Numbered from the stretch's first letter, positions 1-12,799 are shown. The stretch is DNA of 64,000 nt from Chrysopilus asiliformis (GCA_964034945.1 OZ035960.1:111111324-111175323), one strand, 5' to 3'. Notes: a model not told the origin generated them from the letters alone. Numbers and translations: made by a program.

Positions 1-388
1 TTAGAGATACAAAAAAACCGTTATGGCAAAAATGTAGAAAATTTTATACCCTTTAAATTTTGTTAGATTCATTTTTGCCCAAAAGCGTATGGTTCTTGAG
101 AAATTTTCCAAAAAGTGTATTTAAAACAAAATTGTACCTGTTATAGTTACCGTCAGTTTTCCAAAAGTTGATAGAAAACTACAATTTTTGTATAACTTAT
201 TTACAAAAAATTTCAAGTCGCTAGGTTCTCGAGCTATGTAAGATACGTACAATGGACAGACCGCCAGGACATCCTCATATTTTTGCCTGAAACGGATTTC
301 GTACTGATTAGAGATTTTCTATCTGCCCCCGTTCCCGAGTCGGTCTCCATCATGCACACATACTTCCCTTCTATAGAAGAGGAAAGTA
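1..388 (+). repeat. Dispersed repeat family B, copy 1 (left end at window edge)
   Basis: This copy aligns by eye with 41,000-41,387. Shared blocks occur in the same order: 'cccaaaagcg', a 'ccaaaagttga' block followed by 'agaaaactac', 'caaaaaatttcaagtcgctag', 'acatcct', 'cctgaaacg', 'tttcgtactgat', 'ctgccccc' and a terminal 'gaggaaagta'. The right end closes with GAGGAAAGT, the reverse complement of the left end seen in copy 2, but the left inverted repeat is missing or lies just outside the window. No protein is encoded. It is probably a non-autonomous mobile element of unknown class. The two copies differ at many positions, so the insertions are not recent. Confidence 0.6.
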
Positions 389-985
389 AAAAGAAGTTAT
401 TTTTACACAGAAAAAAATCTTCATGTGAATGCTTATCAAAATTAACCCATATTTAACACTATTTATTAATTAATATTAAAAACAGTATGTAGTTACTTCC
501 GCAATCAATCAAAAAAGATAGAAACAAGAAAAATAATAACATACAACTTAATACTTTTGGATTTAGCGATGTGTGGGTAATTCTGCGAATATTTTGACTT
601 TGAGTAATATGTAGTTTTCGCCTCTTGAATATGGGGTAAATTTGACGTTATTAATCACTTCGTTAGTGAATAAAGAGAGTCGTTTCAATACGATATGGGG
701 TAATCAAGCTAATTGAATAACAAAATTTATGCAGTAATTACCACATATCCATTGTTTCTATCACTTCCAATAAATCTTGACAATTTTGGGATTTTTTTTG
801 GGCAATATTGAAAATGTTAGATTAAAAAAAGTCTATATTTTCATTTTAGGTTAAAAAAAGTCTATATTTTCAAACTGTGCATATTTTAACAAAAAAAAGC
901 ACCATATAAATATTTTGATCACCAATATCTCATATTTTAGTAGATGTTATCCCGAAATTTCATCCGAGGAAAAAGTATTCAATAT
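389..985. other. AT-rich interval without gene
   Basis: I see no coding signal. The only structure is a 22-bp direct duplication (TTAAAAAAAGTCTATATTTT followed by CA) at about 822-843 and 851-872. Confidence 0.6.
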
Positions 986-1159
986 TTTAAAAGCTTTTAT
1001 TTAGCTCGCTATCTTGTCTGTTTGTTTGTCTGTTTGTCTGTCAGATCAAATCTTGCAACCCAATTTTGACCCACTTCCACTTGTCCGATTGACTTGAAAT
1101 TTTGCACACTTATATAAGTCCGATGACAATACAATATTTTCACTACTTCGTCCTTATAA

Positions 1160-2010
1160 GGATAACGGAAGGTCCTGTAAGGATAACGTGATTATCCTTT
1201 TCTCCAAATTTTCCGGAAAAAAATCTATCCTGGGGGTTTTTGGGGTCGCTGAATCCGAATCTGTCATTAAAAAGTCAGTAAGGATAACGGAAGGTCCTGT
1301 AAGGATAACGTGATTATCCTTTTCTCCAAATTTTCCGGAAAAAAATCTATCCTGGGGGTTTTTGGAGTCGCTGAATCCGAATCTGTCATTAAAAAGTCTG
1401 TAAGGATAACGGAAGGTCCTGTAAGGATAACGTGATTATCCTTTTCTCCAAATTTTCCGGAAAAAAATCTATTCTGGGGGTTTTTGGGGTCGCTGAATCC
1501 GAATCTGTCATTAAAAAGTCTGTAAGGATAACGGAAGGTCCTGTAAGGATAACGTGATTATCCTTTTCTCCAAATTTTCCGGAAAAAAATCTATTCTGGG
1601 GTTTTTGGGGTCGCTGAATCCGAATCTGTCATCAAAAAGTCTGTAAGGATAACGGAAGGTCCTGTAAGGATAACGTGATTATCCTTTTCTCCAAATTTTC
1701 CGGAAAAAACTCTATCCTGGGGGTTTTTGGGGTCGCTGAATCCGAATCTGTCATTAAAAAGTCTGTAAGGATAACGGAAGGTCCTGTAAGGATAACGTGA
1801 TTATCCTTTTCTCCAAATTTTCCGGAAAAAAATCTATTCTGGGGTTTTTGGGGTCGCTGAATCCGAATCTGTCATTAAAAAGTCTGTAAGGATAACGGAA
1901 TGTCCTGTAAGGATAACGTGATTATCCTTTTTCTCAATTGTTCCGGGAAAAAATATATTCTGCGGGTTTTGGGGTTCGCTGAATACGATTCTCAAGTTAA
2001 AAAGCCTGTA
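1160..2010 (+). repeat. Tandem array, 7 copies of a 121-122 bp unit (family A core)
   Basis: Unit starts are 1160, 1282, 1404, 1526, 1647, 1769 and 1890; the last continues into a degenerate tail. Each unit contains GGATAACGG, then the dyad AAGGATAA-CGTGA-TTATCCTT (first at 1179-1199), then a 'ttttccgg' block, a G-rich 'gggggtttttgg' block and 'aaaaagtctgt'. Units differ at only a few positions, so the array was homogenised or amplified recently. Confidence 0.9.
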
Positions 2011-2085
2011 AGGACATCTCAAATGTAAAACTATATATTCGAAGACTAAAAAGAACAAAATAAAAAAAAATAAAAAAAATTTTTT

Positions 2086-2306
2086 AAAAAAAGCTTTTAT
2101 TAAAAAAAATGCACTAAAAAGAAAAAAATAATTTTCTGGACGCTGTGTATCACAAATATAAAAGCTTTTAAAAAGCGAGATAAAGCATAAAACAATAAAA
2201 TAAACATTTATCTCGCTTTTTAAAAGCTTTTATATTTGTGATACACAGCGTCCAGAAAATTATTTTTTTCTTTTTAGTGCATTTTTTTTAATAAAAGCTT
2301 TTTTTT
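2086..2306. repeat. Long terminal hairpin of family A copy 1
   Basis: Left arm about 2086-2184 and right arm about 2207-2306 are near-perfect reverse complements, separated by a 22-nt loop (2185-2206). Both arms carry AGCTTTTATT, the 'ggacgctgtgtatcac' block and AAAGCGAGATAAA. The same structure is present in reverse at about 18,757-18,975. Confidence 0.9.
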
Positions 2307-3213
2307 TAATTTATTAAATGCTTCAAGATGAAAAAAAATTAAAAGCAAAATGATTTTGTGAAGAAATTCAATGGTTGTTCATAAAAAACGTTCTACAATT
2401 CTCGTCTTTTAATCCCATAAGACTTAATTAAAACACTGGGGATTATTTTATTAAATTTCTCCCTCAACGTATTAGGGTATCATTTTCCTATGCAAATTAT
2501 TTATTTATGTTTAGCATAAAGTTTTGGAGGGTGAATCTACCTAATTGATTTCATAAATTCACATTAACTTCATGTTCGTTTTTAATTATTTTTTCTTAAA
2601 AATGTACTTTTCTCTGAATCTACTTTTTCTGGGTTGTCGCACTCTTAGAAGCAGTTTGTAGGGTATTTTTCTTAATAGTCCTAAATAAATAAATTAACAA
2701 TATTTCCGTCGGATGCCGAAAAAATTCATTATTTATTTGGGAAGATAAAAGATTTGAAAAAATTAATAATACACCGTTAAGAAAAGTAAGTCTTCAGAGT
2801 ATCAAAGATTTTTTTTGTAATCATCTGTGGGCACGTTTAGACCGAGCTAACTTGGCATTGCCAAGGAAAGCAATTACCTAACAGATGCATAATTTATTAA
2901 AATTTAATTTTACAGAACAATCATAGCGCAATACTTGTGTCTACAACTCCATAATTTCAATTAAGTTATGCAAGTCCCATTAGCAATGATTACCTAATAT
3001 AGATAAGAAAGTTCTCCTAAAATATTTGGTTTGAGAGAGGGACAACTAGCGACATGCTGGCGGTTTCAATTTCTGTGTGAATACTGAGTTATTTATGTGT
3101 GCGGCCTCATCTCAAGTGTTCCCACATCTCAGTTGTAATGCGTAATTTGTTGTAATGCGCCTCGAAAAAACCATAAAAAAATCGCACAATGGCAATACAC
3201 AAATTTGATTCTC

Positions 3214-3420
3214 AGCAGTCAGTTAGTTAAAAATCAAAACAAACCACCAATTTCGGTGGAAAATTTAGTTTTCGTGTTAATTTCGTTGATTTTTAGTGTA
3301 TTTCGCGATTGAAATACTAAAAAAGTGTTATAATTTGCTTGAAAATTTTCGTGAGCTGTCAGGCCGCTGTCGGAAGCATAATGGTGTTAGTGCAAGGGTT
3401 GTGTAAATATAATACAAGTT
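3214..3420 (+). promoter_or_regulatory. Possible arthropod-type initiator and untranslated first exon
   Basis: CTCAGCAGTCAGTTAG at 3211-3226 contains TCAGTT, which matches the arthropod initiator consensus (TCAKTY). It is followed by about 200 bp of less repetitive sequence ending near a GTAAAT that could be a splice donor. No TATA box is clear at the expected distance and no downstream coding exon can be tied to it. The alternative is chance, since the initiator is short. Confidence 0.15.
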
Positions 3421-6400
3421 TTTGACTGCTATAAGGATATGAAAATCTCGCTTGGTTTAGCCCTGACTAAACGACAAGTTTCTTGTTTTTTCTTTAACTC
3501 CATATGACATGAAGGAAAAAAAGGGAAAGACGGTGTTGCTCGGTGACTTTTTTTTATCGCGCATCTCTTTTCTCTGCCGTAGGTAAACGGAAACTTCCGT
3601 TTACTTCCCATCTATATTAGTTAATCATTGCCATTAGCGATTAATTCCATGTCTAATGCCCAAAAATAGGTTAAGAGTACGAAATGTTTACAAAAACCCT
3701 TAGCAATTTTAGAATATCTTTCAAATTTTTTTTTTTGCCCGACAAAAAACGTTTTGTTGACAGTACAGATAAACAGAAGCTCCGAGTTTCCAAATAAATT
3801 GCCATTTTTATCCGCTTTGTACTAGAATAAATTTCTTTCTTTTTACAAGCTCCAGCAGCAATATCTAAACTTTTTTAAAAGTTTAACAGGACGAAAATAT
3901 TTGTGTCAACTTGGAAAAACTTTTCTGTGTATTTTAAAGAGGCATTTTGTTTGATCTCTTAAAAAATTATGAAAGAAAGAAAGTTTTCTTTATAAAAAGG
4001 CTTCTCTGAAATTAAAAAAAAAATTTTTTTTGGGGTTAAGGAGAAAAATTTATCTACGCCTCTTGTATTTAGTTATTTTGCTTGTGTGGACAATAAATAT
4101 TTCCTCTTTGGTAGATACTTTTTACAGCGATAAGTATAAGATACTTGTTTTATTTTTTTACGGAGTTAAAAGGAGATCTTTTTTGTTCATTGCTTTTTCT
4201 TTAGGTTAGGTTTTATCAGTGGCTCATAAAGCACACACGAACGTTTCTTTAACACAGGCTTTTGATTGTAAAAGTTTTTTTTTCATTATAAATGTTTTCA
4301 ACATACTCAAAGCTTGTAGTTTATTTTGTACATCATTTTTCGTTCAAAAAAGTTTAATTCGTTATAGATGACAGGTGACGTCAAAATATTGAAGTGCAGA
4401 GAAAGGAAGTGAGGACACAGGAGAAAAAAGGACAACAACATTGGAAAAAACGAAGAAAAACTGAGAAAGTTTTTTTTTCACAAGGATTGGTTTCCATAAA
4501 CGAAACTGCAGAATCCCCAACGAAACCAGGAAATGTACAATGATTTAGAAATTTTGAACTGGAATAACTTTTTGCCCAAAATTTCAGGATGCTGACAAGT
4601 GATTTTTCCTCGTCTTCGGCTACAAACAGATAATAAAAGCAAAAGTGTGGGGGGTAATTTACCCAAAAGTTATTTTTCTGTGAAGGCGATGAAGCGGAAT
4701 ATATAAAATTGTAACGGGGAAACGAGAAGAGAAATAAATGATTTGGAACATTAAATGGTATGGGAATTCATACGTGGAAAAATTCCGACGTTAGCTGAAA
4801 TTCGAGAAAAAGTATGCAGAAAAAATGGAAAAAATGTGGAGAAATTCATTACATAACCGAATGTCCTTTTTTTAACCTCACTTAAACCACAATTGCTCTT
4901 GCTTTTTGCGTCTCTTTTTTCCATAGGGTGCCCTGTGAACTACCGTTACATTTTGAGAAGTGACAATGCCAGCAAAAATACCTCCATATTCCTCACTTCA
5001 GGATTTTTTTTTTCCATCTTTCATCTTATTTACGTCATTTCCAACTATTTTTCCACCTTATCTTATGTCTTTGCATAGGCTACGATCGTACATTATAATA
5101 TTGAGGTTATGTTTATATCTGTATGTATTTGTGTTACGGGAACAACAAATTCAACATATCTGTACTTAAAAACGCTTTAGTGAACGAAAAATGTTTAAAT
5201 TTCGCCAAAAAATAGGTACTTAAAATACAGTTGATATGAGTGCCATTGGTATGATGTTGTTTAACTTAACCTCAAACCAGCCATTCAAGCGTTTCGTTTT
5301 AAATTCGATCCTAGCACGCATATGAAAATTGTTCAAGTATCCAAAGCGATAGCAAGAGAGGCATAAATTCGAAAATGACACTCGATGGATGAAAAGTGGG
5401 AAAGTTCGTAGAAAAGCAGGAGGATATGTGTACGGTTAGATGCGAAGACTAAAGTAATTTACAAAATGCCAAAAAGGAACCGCAAAAATAACCACATATG
5501 GGACCTCGTCAAAAGTGTACCGCTGACAGCATTGGAGCTTTTTATGTGCATTTAGAGGATTCTATACTCTCTCGATATGCGATCATCAGTTGAAAATAGA
5601 AATAATCCGTAAATTGCGTTGAATTATAATGAAATTGTGGTATCCATTGAATCGATGAGAATTTACTCTTACACTTGATTCGAGTATGAGTAATACGATT
5701 TCCTTTTCATATACATTTCCAACCACTTGTCTGCCGTCATTAGTTGATTTGAAAATTGAATAATGGAGGAAATATAAGAGATAAAATATCATACTTTTCC
5801 AATTCAGCTTATTAAGTTTTCCTCTAGAGGCTCGATTTGTTATTTCCATTATTTTTGACTGACATGCGAAAAATTGTGAATATGAATTCAGTGTTGTTTT
5901 ATTTTTATGTCCTTACTGCAGTATCCGTGGAGTTTTTTTTAAATTTAAGGCGAGTTTTTTGTTGAAGGTTGTTGGCAACACTTGAAAAAATAAATATGAT
6001 TCCCATATAGAGTATATAAAGGAAGATAATGACGGAAAGGTTATACGGATAAAGGAATCATTAAAAATTCCAGCGAAAATTCCATTTGAAAATTGTTGGC
6101 ACCTTAACCGAATATCCCTGCTTAAATTTTTAAATGTCCCAGCTTTCAACGTTCAAGATTTTAAACTTCTTTTTCTATGACGTAAGTCGATTATCCTCCA
6201 ACTGAATCAGCATCATTGTGCTATTAGAAAATGTTGTCAAAAAAAATGCTAATCTTTTCTAATTTACTTCTATACCCGACGCACAAACTTGAATCCCTCT
6301 TTATCCTTCCTCACATCCCTAAATATTTATAGGATGACACAGGCCTAAATATGTCATAGCACCGCAATAAACCCATGGGGCTCTCGTACACGTACGCATA

Positions 6401-7351
6401 TATAGTCGGTGTTATCGCTTATTACTAGGAAATGTAAATAAATGCCCAACATTTCCTAGCATTGCGAGTAAAATTGCCAAGTTTTGCCGAAGCTGTGGGA
6501 TGTTGGGGTGGATGGGGCGGGGGTGAATGGTAAAGCCGTTGTTGGTGAAAAATTGAAAAGCATAGGAATGGATAGATTATGTATACAGGAAAGGGGTCGA
6601 CCATGAAGAAAATGACAACATTAAATTGCATTATGATCTCATAACGCCTAGATGGCATTTATGATAAGCCATACAAGTTAAAGCACCCCTAACCACAAAA
6701 TTCCATCCAATGAACGATGATATTCGGATAATAAACCTTTGAAATTTTACACAGTTTTGCAATTAAATTTTTAATAAAATTATGCTTGTTTGAAATTTGA
6801 ATTTGTTATTTGTTTTTATAAAAATGCGAAAAATTAAATAATTTTTATTTAGAAAAGAATAATAATATTAGTAAATTGTTTTTATTTACCTAAATTGGTA
6901 CATTAATTTACAATATTTGATATTTATGTACAACAAGACACGCTCCTAGTGGCAGGTTCGTTTAATACACCCAAAAATGGCGGTGGCTTCAAATCCTAAC
7001 CTAAATGTTTTCTGCTATCATTAAATCACGCTCTTAATTCTTAATTCTATTTCCCTTTTGTGATAAATTTCAAACAAGATTAACGGTAAAAATGAATTTT
7101 CATAATATTTTAGTACAAGTAAAAGTTTTTTGACCTCTTAAGAGGATTTCGAAAGTCTTAGAAAATATAAGTGTGCAAAGTTATTAGAGCGTTTCACGTA
7201 ATTAATTGTCACAACTTGACATAAGTATTTTCCTTGTTGAGACAGAAAAAAAGTATTTTTCGTGGAAAATGTGCTTGGAAGCTGCTAATCATTGTCATCG
7301 AAGTCACATCACACTTAACTAAATCGCCCCGTTATGACAAAAATCTTTAAC

Positions 7352-7372
7352 TGTGTGTGTGTGTGTGTGTGT
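7352..7372. repeat. (TG)10 microsatellite
   Basis: Uninterrupted TG dinucleotide run inside non-coding sequence. Confidence 0.95.
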
Positions 7373-7860
7373 TGTGTATCGGTGTGAGTAAACTTTTGTG
7401 CAGAGAACGAACAAATGATCTCTTGAAGGTCACAGCATGATATATTGATATCTTTCCCCCAAATAAAAGTAAAACCAATAAGTCATCAGAAAAATATAGA
7501 AACAATCAATCGAAATTTAAATTTGATGCCGGTCTGTTTGCTATCATTTTATCGAATGTTTTTGTAGCCGTTGAGGATCGGATTTCCAAATTTTCAAACT
7601 TGTCACTCACAAAAAACATTTCCAATTGAGACAAACCGTGCCGCCTTGAAATAATTATTTACTGGGACGTGCAGTCAATTTTTATTACGTTGTATTATTG
7701 CTTGTGCTGCTGGTTTTCTGTTTTGATAGCTTAATATAATATGGGTATTCATGAAACCAGATAAGTTTACCGAATTCGTATTTGCGTATTTTTACGCACT
7801 GTGTTGTAAATCGATCAGCTATTCGGCAGTCTTCTCTCAGCAGTTACAAAATTAGATAAT

Positions 7861-8343
7861 CAGGGTATTCACAATCCTCTTTTAATTTTCGGTATTCGGT
7901 ATTTTCGGTAATATTAAAAGACTGAAAATATTCTGCTGTGAACATCCCACAGCACAGATTTGAGAACAGCGCTTTTATTGGATACGTGACCAAATCATGA
8001 ACTGCGAATTTGATTGTCACATACCTTTAAATCCATGTTTGATGTATTCTTTTGAATTTCTATTGTGGCAACGGCTATCAAAATTGAAAAAAATTGCAGT
8101 CCGATGAGATAACCAGCGAGAAAATTTGACAACTAAAAACATTACTAGCGCCACTCGCGGTTGATTCTTGATACCGAATAACCGGGCCGGAAAACACGAC
8201 TCAAGGCATGTATACAATTACCGAATCCGGAAATTCATTTTTACATGAACCAAATTACCGTCTCGGTAAAAATCTGTTAAATTTGACTGAATTACCGAGC
8301 GGTAAATTTACCCGCAATTTAAAAGAGGACTGTGAATACCCTG
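7861..8343. mobile_element. 483-bp element with CAGGGTATTCACA terminal inverted repeats
   Basis: The left end CAGGGTATTCACAATCCTCT and the reverse complement of the right end CAGGGTATTCACAGTCCTCT match over about 25 bp with one mismatch, continuing TTTTAA. A flanking AAT/ATT extends the symmetry three more bases. The interior repeats TCGGTA-type motifs. No transposase ORF is present, so this is a non-autonomous element. A CAGGG start is common in hAT elements, but I find no 8-bp target duplication, so the superfamily is uncertain. Confidence 0.7.
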
Positions 8344-10523
8344 ATTGAAAATACCGAGAATCAGTGAAAATTCAAAATTAATTAAAATATGAGAACTAAT
8401 GACACAAAATAAATTTGAACTAATATGTCCTAAACTGTTAGTAAAAGCGTTTGCTAGATTTTATTCATTCGGTAATATAATAGAAGGTACCTATGCTCAA
8501 TTTCAAATGTCAAATGTGCGTGACTTCACTCTTTATAATGGGAATTTTCTTATACTCGGCCGATTGTTGCATCTGAGTTGCACAATGTCTCGAAATTTTC
8601 GTACTTGACGTTTCCGTAAGTTTACGAGGTTCTTTAAATACCGCATCGTCGCGTAAAGGATTTTCTATACAAATTTTAACAGTTCATTGACGAGGTGGTA
8701 GACTTATGCGCTTTACGCTATTTTAGAGACATTTCCGAGATTCAATGAATACCCCTAATATACTTGTTTTAATAATTTTCTAAATGGAGACGTTTTATGT
8801 TTCAAATAGCTACAAATTAAAAGGGCACAGATGTTATGCTGGTTAATGGCAATATTTTTATAGTGTCCGAAAGTAGATCTATGTGCATATATTGAAATTC
8901 GTTTGGGTGGTTGTTTAACTTGCATAAATATATGTCTAAGGCATATTTGTTCCTTACTATGTATTTTTTATTAATAAATAAAAAAAATCGTGCATTATTT
9001 TGACTATTGCAGGTACAAGTTTGCGGTTACGTTTTTAATACAGAAAGTTTTCCAAAAAGTGGGGTTTAGGGGTGTCCATAAAATGCGTCTTGCTAATTTT
9101 AGGTTTTTGAGACATATTTTCCATTCATACTTTTTTGCAATTTAATTTTAGTATCAAATTTAAAACCCCATGCTTTTTACGAAATGAAAATATAGTATTT
9201 TCAAATACCTTTTGTATGTACATTTTATTTCTTGTTTTCTCGAGTATTTTTTTTAGGAAAATGTAACAATTTTTCTCGCCACAAGTCTTTAAATACCGCA
9301 TTACCGCAATGTAAAAACGTTGAAGTACTCTTGTTTCGTTCTGATCTAACTACTGATAACAAATATACTCAATTAATTCTAATCGGATGATTATTCAAAT
9401 GTAAAAATAAATAATCTGGTTATTTTGCATTAAAAAAAACCCCACAAATTTTCTTAAATTCGTAAGAATATATCACAAAACTCGTAGAAAAAGAAAAAAA
9501 ATGTTTTTTGCGTTTTCCCAAGATAAATATTTATGATTCCAAAACGATTTTTCACTATTCCCAATTCATAGTCTGTTGTTTCTACAAAAATGTATTTTTA
9601 TTTACCAAATAAGCGAAAATGAAACCACACAAAAATCTCAGAGTAAATAAAAATATTCACTGTATAAAAATTACATGAGATGAAATCTCGAAATGATTTC
9701 TATTTTATATTTTTTTATTAAACAATAAAAAAAATCCAATAGTCAAAAAATATGATAGTCAAAAGATTGAAATCGATAACCAAGAGATACAAAAATACAA
9801 AACAAGATCCTTTGAGGAATCCCGACATCAGCAAGCAAAAAAATGAATAAAACAAATCAAAGATACAGGAATGGAATTTCGTATTTTAGGGTTTTGTTCA
9901 TCATTTAAAATGCCTTGACTCAATTCCCACAGCCGAATTCAGTTGGCCAAGGTTTGGGATTCTCCATGGGGAGTAAACAGAATATCCCTATTCTGAAATT
10001 GATCCCTCGCTTGTTTGGGATATTCAGCTATACCTCATTTTCTTTATTCTTGTTAACCTCAATTTCGTTTGTTTGAATTCGCTAGGGTAACGTTTCTACT
10101 GTATTTCATTTTGTTTTTCCTTTTTACAATTAAATTACCTACCACTCGTAGACAAGAGTAACTCAGAATGGATAACATTTTGCGATTACGATGAAAAAAA
10201 GGAAATAAAATTTAAAATACCCTCGAAATTGGTGGAGTGGGTAATTTTCAAATGGACCACATCCACTAAACAACTTCGGTAGAAACAAAAAGTTGTTGAA
10301 ACAACTCCGAAGCAACCATAAAACTACTTTATCGATTTTTTTTCTGACGTACACACAACGTATGGGGATTTAAGTTGATGGCGATGGTATAGAATAGCTG
10401 TTCGTAAAGAATGTTATAAAAAACTGCCTCAAGTCAGGATGTCAGATAACAGGACTGGGAATTGGGGGTATACATGTTATCTTTATTCTGATAACAACCC
10501 GTGTGCCCACACATTTTCTATGC

Positions 10524-10562
10524 CATGTCCCGTTAGCAGAATGCCTCATATAACGGGACATG
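10524..10562. repeat. Hairpin with 12-bp perfect arms
   Basis: CATGTCCCGTTA at 10,524-10,535 pairs with TAACGGGACATG at 10,551-10,562 across a 15-nt loop. It may be a remnant of a foldback element or a small structured RNA. There is no further support. Confidence 0.6.
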
Positions 10563-11208
10563 AACAACAAAAGCTTGAAAGCTAAAGCGTGAAACGAGAT
10601 GGCGATGCAAGAGTCTCTTGAGATAAAGAGAGTAGTGTAACAACGGAGAAGGAAAAAAAACCGGGTTGTCTCACTTGCTTTTGGAGAGGGTGGAATGTAA
10701 GATAAGTGCGAGATTGTCCTAGAAAAAAATTCCTTGTGTCATTTGCTTTGTGTACATTTTCGCTGTTGTTCATTTTTTTCGTCTATTTATTTGCAAGAGA
10801 GCAACAACAACATGGAGGACGATGTAATTTTATGTGGCAGCAGACAGTAAAGAAGGAAAATAAAATCAGCAGGCTTGAGCATAAAAATCTAAGCATCAAA
10901 AAAAATGGTATCAGAAATAGTACTGGTGTAAGAGTGTGTAAGGGAGTTTCACTCTCACACATACATTCACAGACAAAGAAGGAAACAGCCTGAATTGTGA
11001 GTGGCGGAATGACTCCTGGGGAAGACAAGGAAATGGGGTCAATGAGTTCACATCCTAAGAATAAACAGGACAGGTGGGTGGAAGCACGTTGTCATTCCAC
11101 TGTGGCAACTCTGGAGATTTTCGAGCCTCATTGGGGGGAAAAAGTGGTTAGACAGGTCGGGTCGACCACCCAAGCTATTTTATTTGTTGTTGTAATTCTT
11201 GCCAGGGG

Positions 11209-11225
11209 ATATATATATATATATA
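11209..11225. repeat. (AT)8 microsatellite
   Basis: Simple dinucleotide run. Confidence 0.9.
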
Positions 11226-12517
11226 AGCAGACCCAAAATCTGAACTATACTCGACATGAATCGCGCTAAAGGACTTTCGTTCCCATTGTTTACTAAAAGA
11301 TGAGTGTAAAAAATACAATAAAGTAGGAAAAAAACGACGCTAACAATGTACATATACTCGTATGTTAAGGGGTATGAATATCTCATTTATGGCATGAAAC
11401 GTATTTATCCGGTGATATTTGTTGCTCACGTTATTTTATTTGAAATTTAGTTGACATTCCAAGCACTGACTTGCAAAAAATATGCGTTCTTTTCCGCAAC
11501 ATCACGAACTTGCCGTTAGTTGAGTATTTGAAAATTTGGAACGCAAAATTGCGATTTTTTTGGGGGATTTTGAGTATGAGGAAGCAGCACACTCTTTGAG
11601 GTAGGTTTCATGTGTCTCACTTTTCGTGTTAACGGTTTTCGGGTGGTAATTCAAAGGAGAATAATAAAAGCGTGAATATTTTGCGTTATTTGTTTATTTC
11701 ACGTACATTTATTTTAATTTATTGCTTTTTACCAGGACTACTTATCTTTTTGTTTTTATTCGGAGCACATGTGTAATCGTTGTTATGTATTATTTATCAT
11801 TTTGACGATTTATTCGTAAATTGAAAAACCTACAATCATATTTTGGATAATTTGTTATACTAGCTGTAAAATGGCTCAACCTAAGTATTTAATCATATAA
11901 AATTTACAAGAATTCAAATTTTTATTCTTTTTTTGTTCTTTTTTTAGCGGTTTTCTGGAAAATGGTTGATCACATGAAAAATGTTTAGAAGAGATATTCC
12001 ACAATTCTTTTAAATACTAAAACAATTTTAAAGGTTTTCTTTCGGAGCTCTTTTTACAAACCATGTAAGTTTTCTGTGATTATCAGTTTATCTTAATCTA
12101 AAATCTTAACTCTTCATTGGTGTGGTGGAGTACCTGATCACAGTAACGAAAGATTTGATTTTCCAAAAACTACTTGAGCTACAGTAATGAAATTTCACAC
12201 ACATATTTGGTCATTCAATGGATCAATTCTGTTCACTTTTGGTGAAATTCCGTTGACCAGAAGTGGATAAACTGGCGGCTTTTTAATCCTTCGTTTCAAT
12301 CCTTCAGATTCCCGAATAGGCATGAATAACTCAAAGCTCTGTTTTCTTTGAAAACATAGTGCCTGTCTACACGAAGATTCAGTTTGAGGCGGCACGCCAT
12401 TCGTGAGGGTGAGGGACGCAGTGGGGAGGGAAACCAAAAAGAGCGAACGAAGTTTAGATTCATTTAAAATTATCGGTTGCAAACCGGTTTTTGAGTCTGG
12501 TCGTTGAAACCTGTGTC

Positions 12518-12799
12518 CACGGCATACAGACAAACAAGGTATGCTGTAAACTTTTGATAGTCAGGTGTGACGTCATTTGTGCCGATTTTTTTAAATTAAT
12601 TTTTATGTTTATTGATCACTATTTAATGCAATCAGTCCACTAATTTACAAATATCTTATTTAGATCGCACAAATTTAAAAAAAAAAACACCCAGAATACA
12701 AAATTCCTTCTGCACTTGACGAACTAATCGGCACAAGTGACGTAGCAACGAAATGTCAGATTTGAGTTTACAGCATACCTTGTTTGTCTCTATGCCGTG
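12518..12799. mobile_element. 282-bp MITE with exact 8-bp target duplication (hAT-like)
   Basis: The terminal repeats CACGGCATACAGACAAACAA... and its mirror ...CTATGCCGTG match over about 34 bp with one mismatch, continuing into the GGTATGCTGTAAAC block. The octamer CCTGTGTC directly flanks both sides (12,510-12,517 and 12,800-12,807). An 8-bp duplication is characteristic of hAT-type transposition. An inner dyad (TTTGTGCCGATT with AATCGGCACAAG) is also present. It carries no ORF of its own and sits nested in the element at 12,368-13,283. Confidence 0.88.

Larger units (their letters stand above)
986..2310 (+). mobile_element. Family A element, copy 1: flank, 122-bp tandem core, terminal hairpin
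   Basis: The order is: a unique 5' part from about 986 (starts AAAAGCTTTTATTTAGCTCG, then a TGTTTGTC-rich tract, then an AT-rich block ending ACTACTTCGTCCTTA); seven near-identical 121-122 bp units starting at 1160, 1282, 1404, 1526, 1647, 1769 and 1890, followed by a degenerate unit; then an A/T tract; then a hairpin at 2086-2306. Copy 2 at 18,730-19,835 is the reverse complement of the whole arrangement, which defines the element ends. No protein is encoded. A central tandem core with a 3' palindrome recalls non-autonomous Helentron/HINE-type elements, but I see no diagnostic Helitron termini, so the class is inferred. Confidence 0.75.
2311..7860. other. 5.5-kb interval without a supported gene
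   Basis: There is no ORF above about 90 codons and none has coding character. Visible items are a possible initiator and first exon around 3221-3420 (listed separately), a GGGTAATTT motif at 4652-4660 forming a small dyad with the following TTACCC, and a (TG)10 microsatellite at 7352-7372. The rest is AT-rich sequence with frequent A and T runs. Confidence 0.6.
8344..12367. other. 4-kb interval without a supported gene
   Basis: No coding region is supported. Items seen: GGGTAATTT at 10,239-10,247; a 12-bp-arm hairpin at 10,524-10,562; and an (AT)8 run at 11,209-11,225. The 10.6-11.3 kb part is less AT-rich and has overlapping ORFs of 63-95 codons on both strands, none with recognisable domains or splice-consistent extensions. 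Confidence 0.55.

Noticed and set aside
1160..2010. CRISPR-like regular repeats
   Set aside because: Units of 121-122 bp are directly adjacent with no unique spacers, and the genome is eukaryotic.
12195..12533. 112-codon minus-strand ORF
   Set aside because: It crosses the boundary of the inserted hAT-like MITE and the end of the outer element, so it did not exist before the insertion; no domain was seen.
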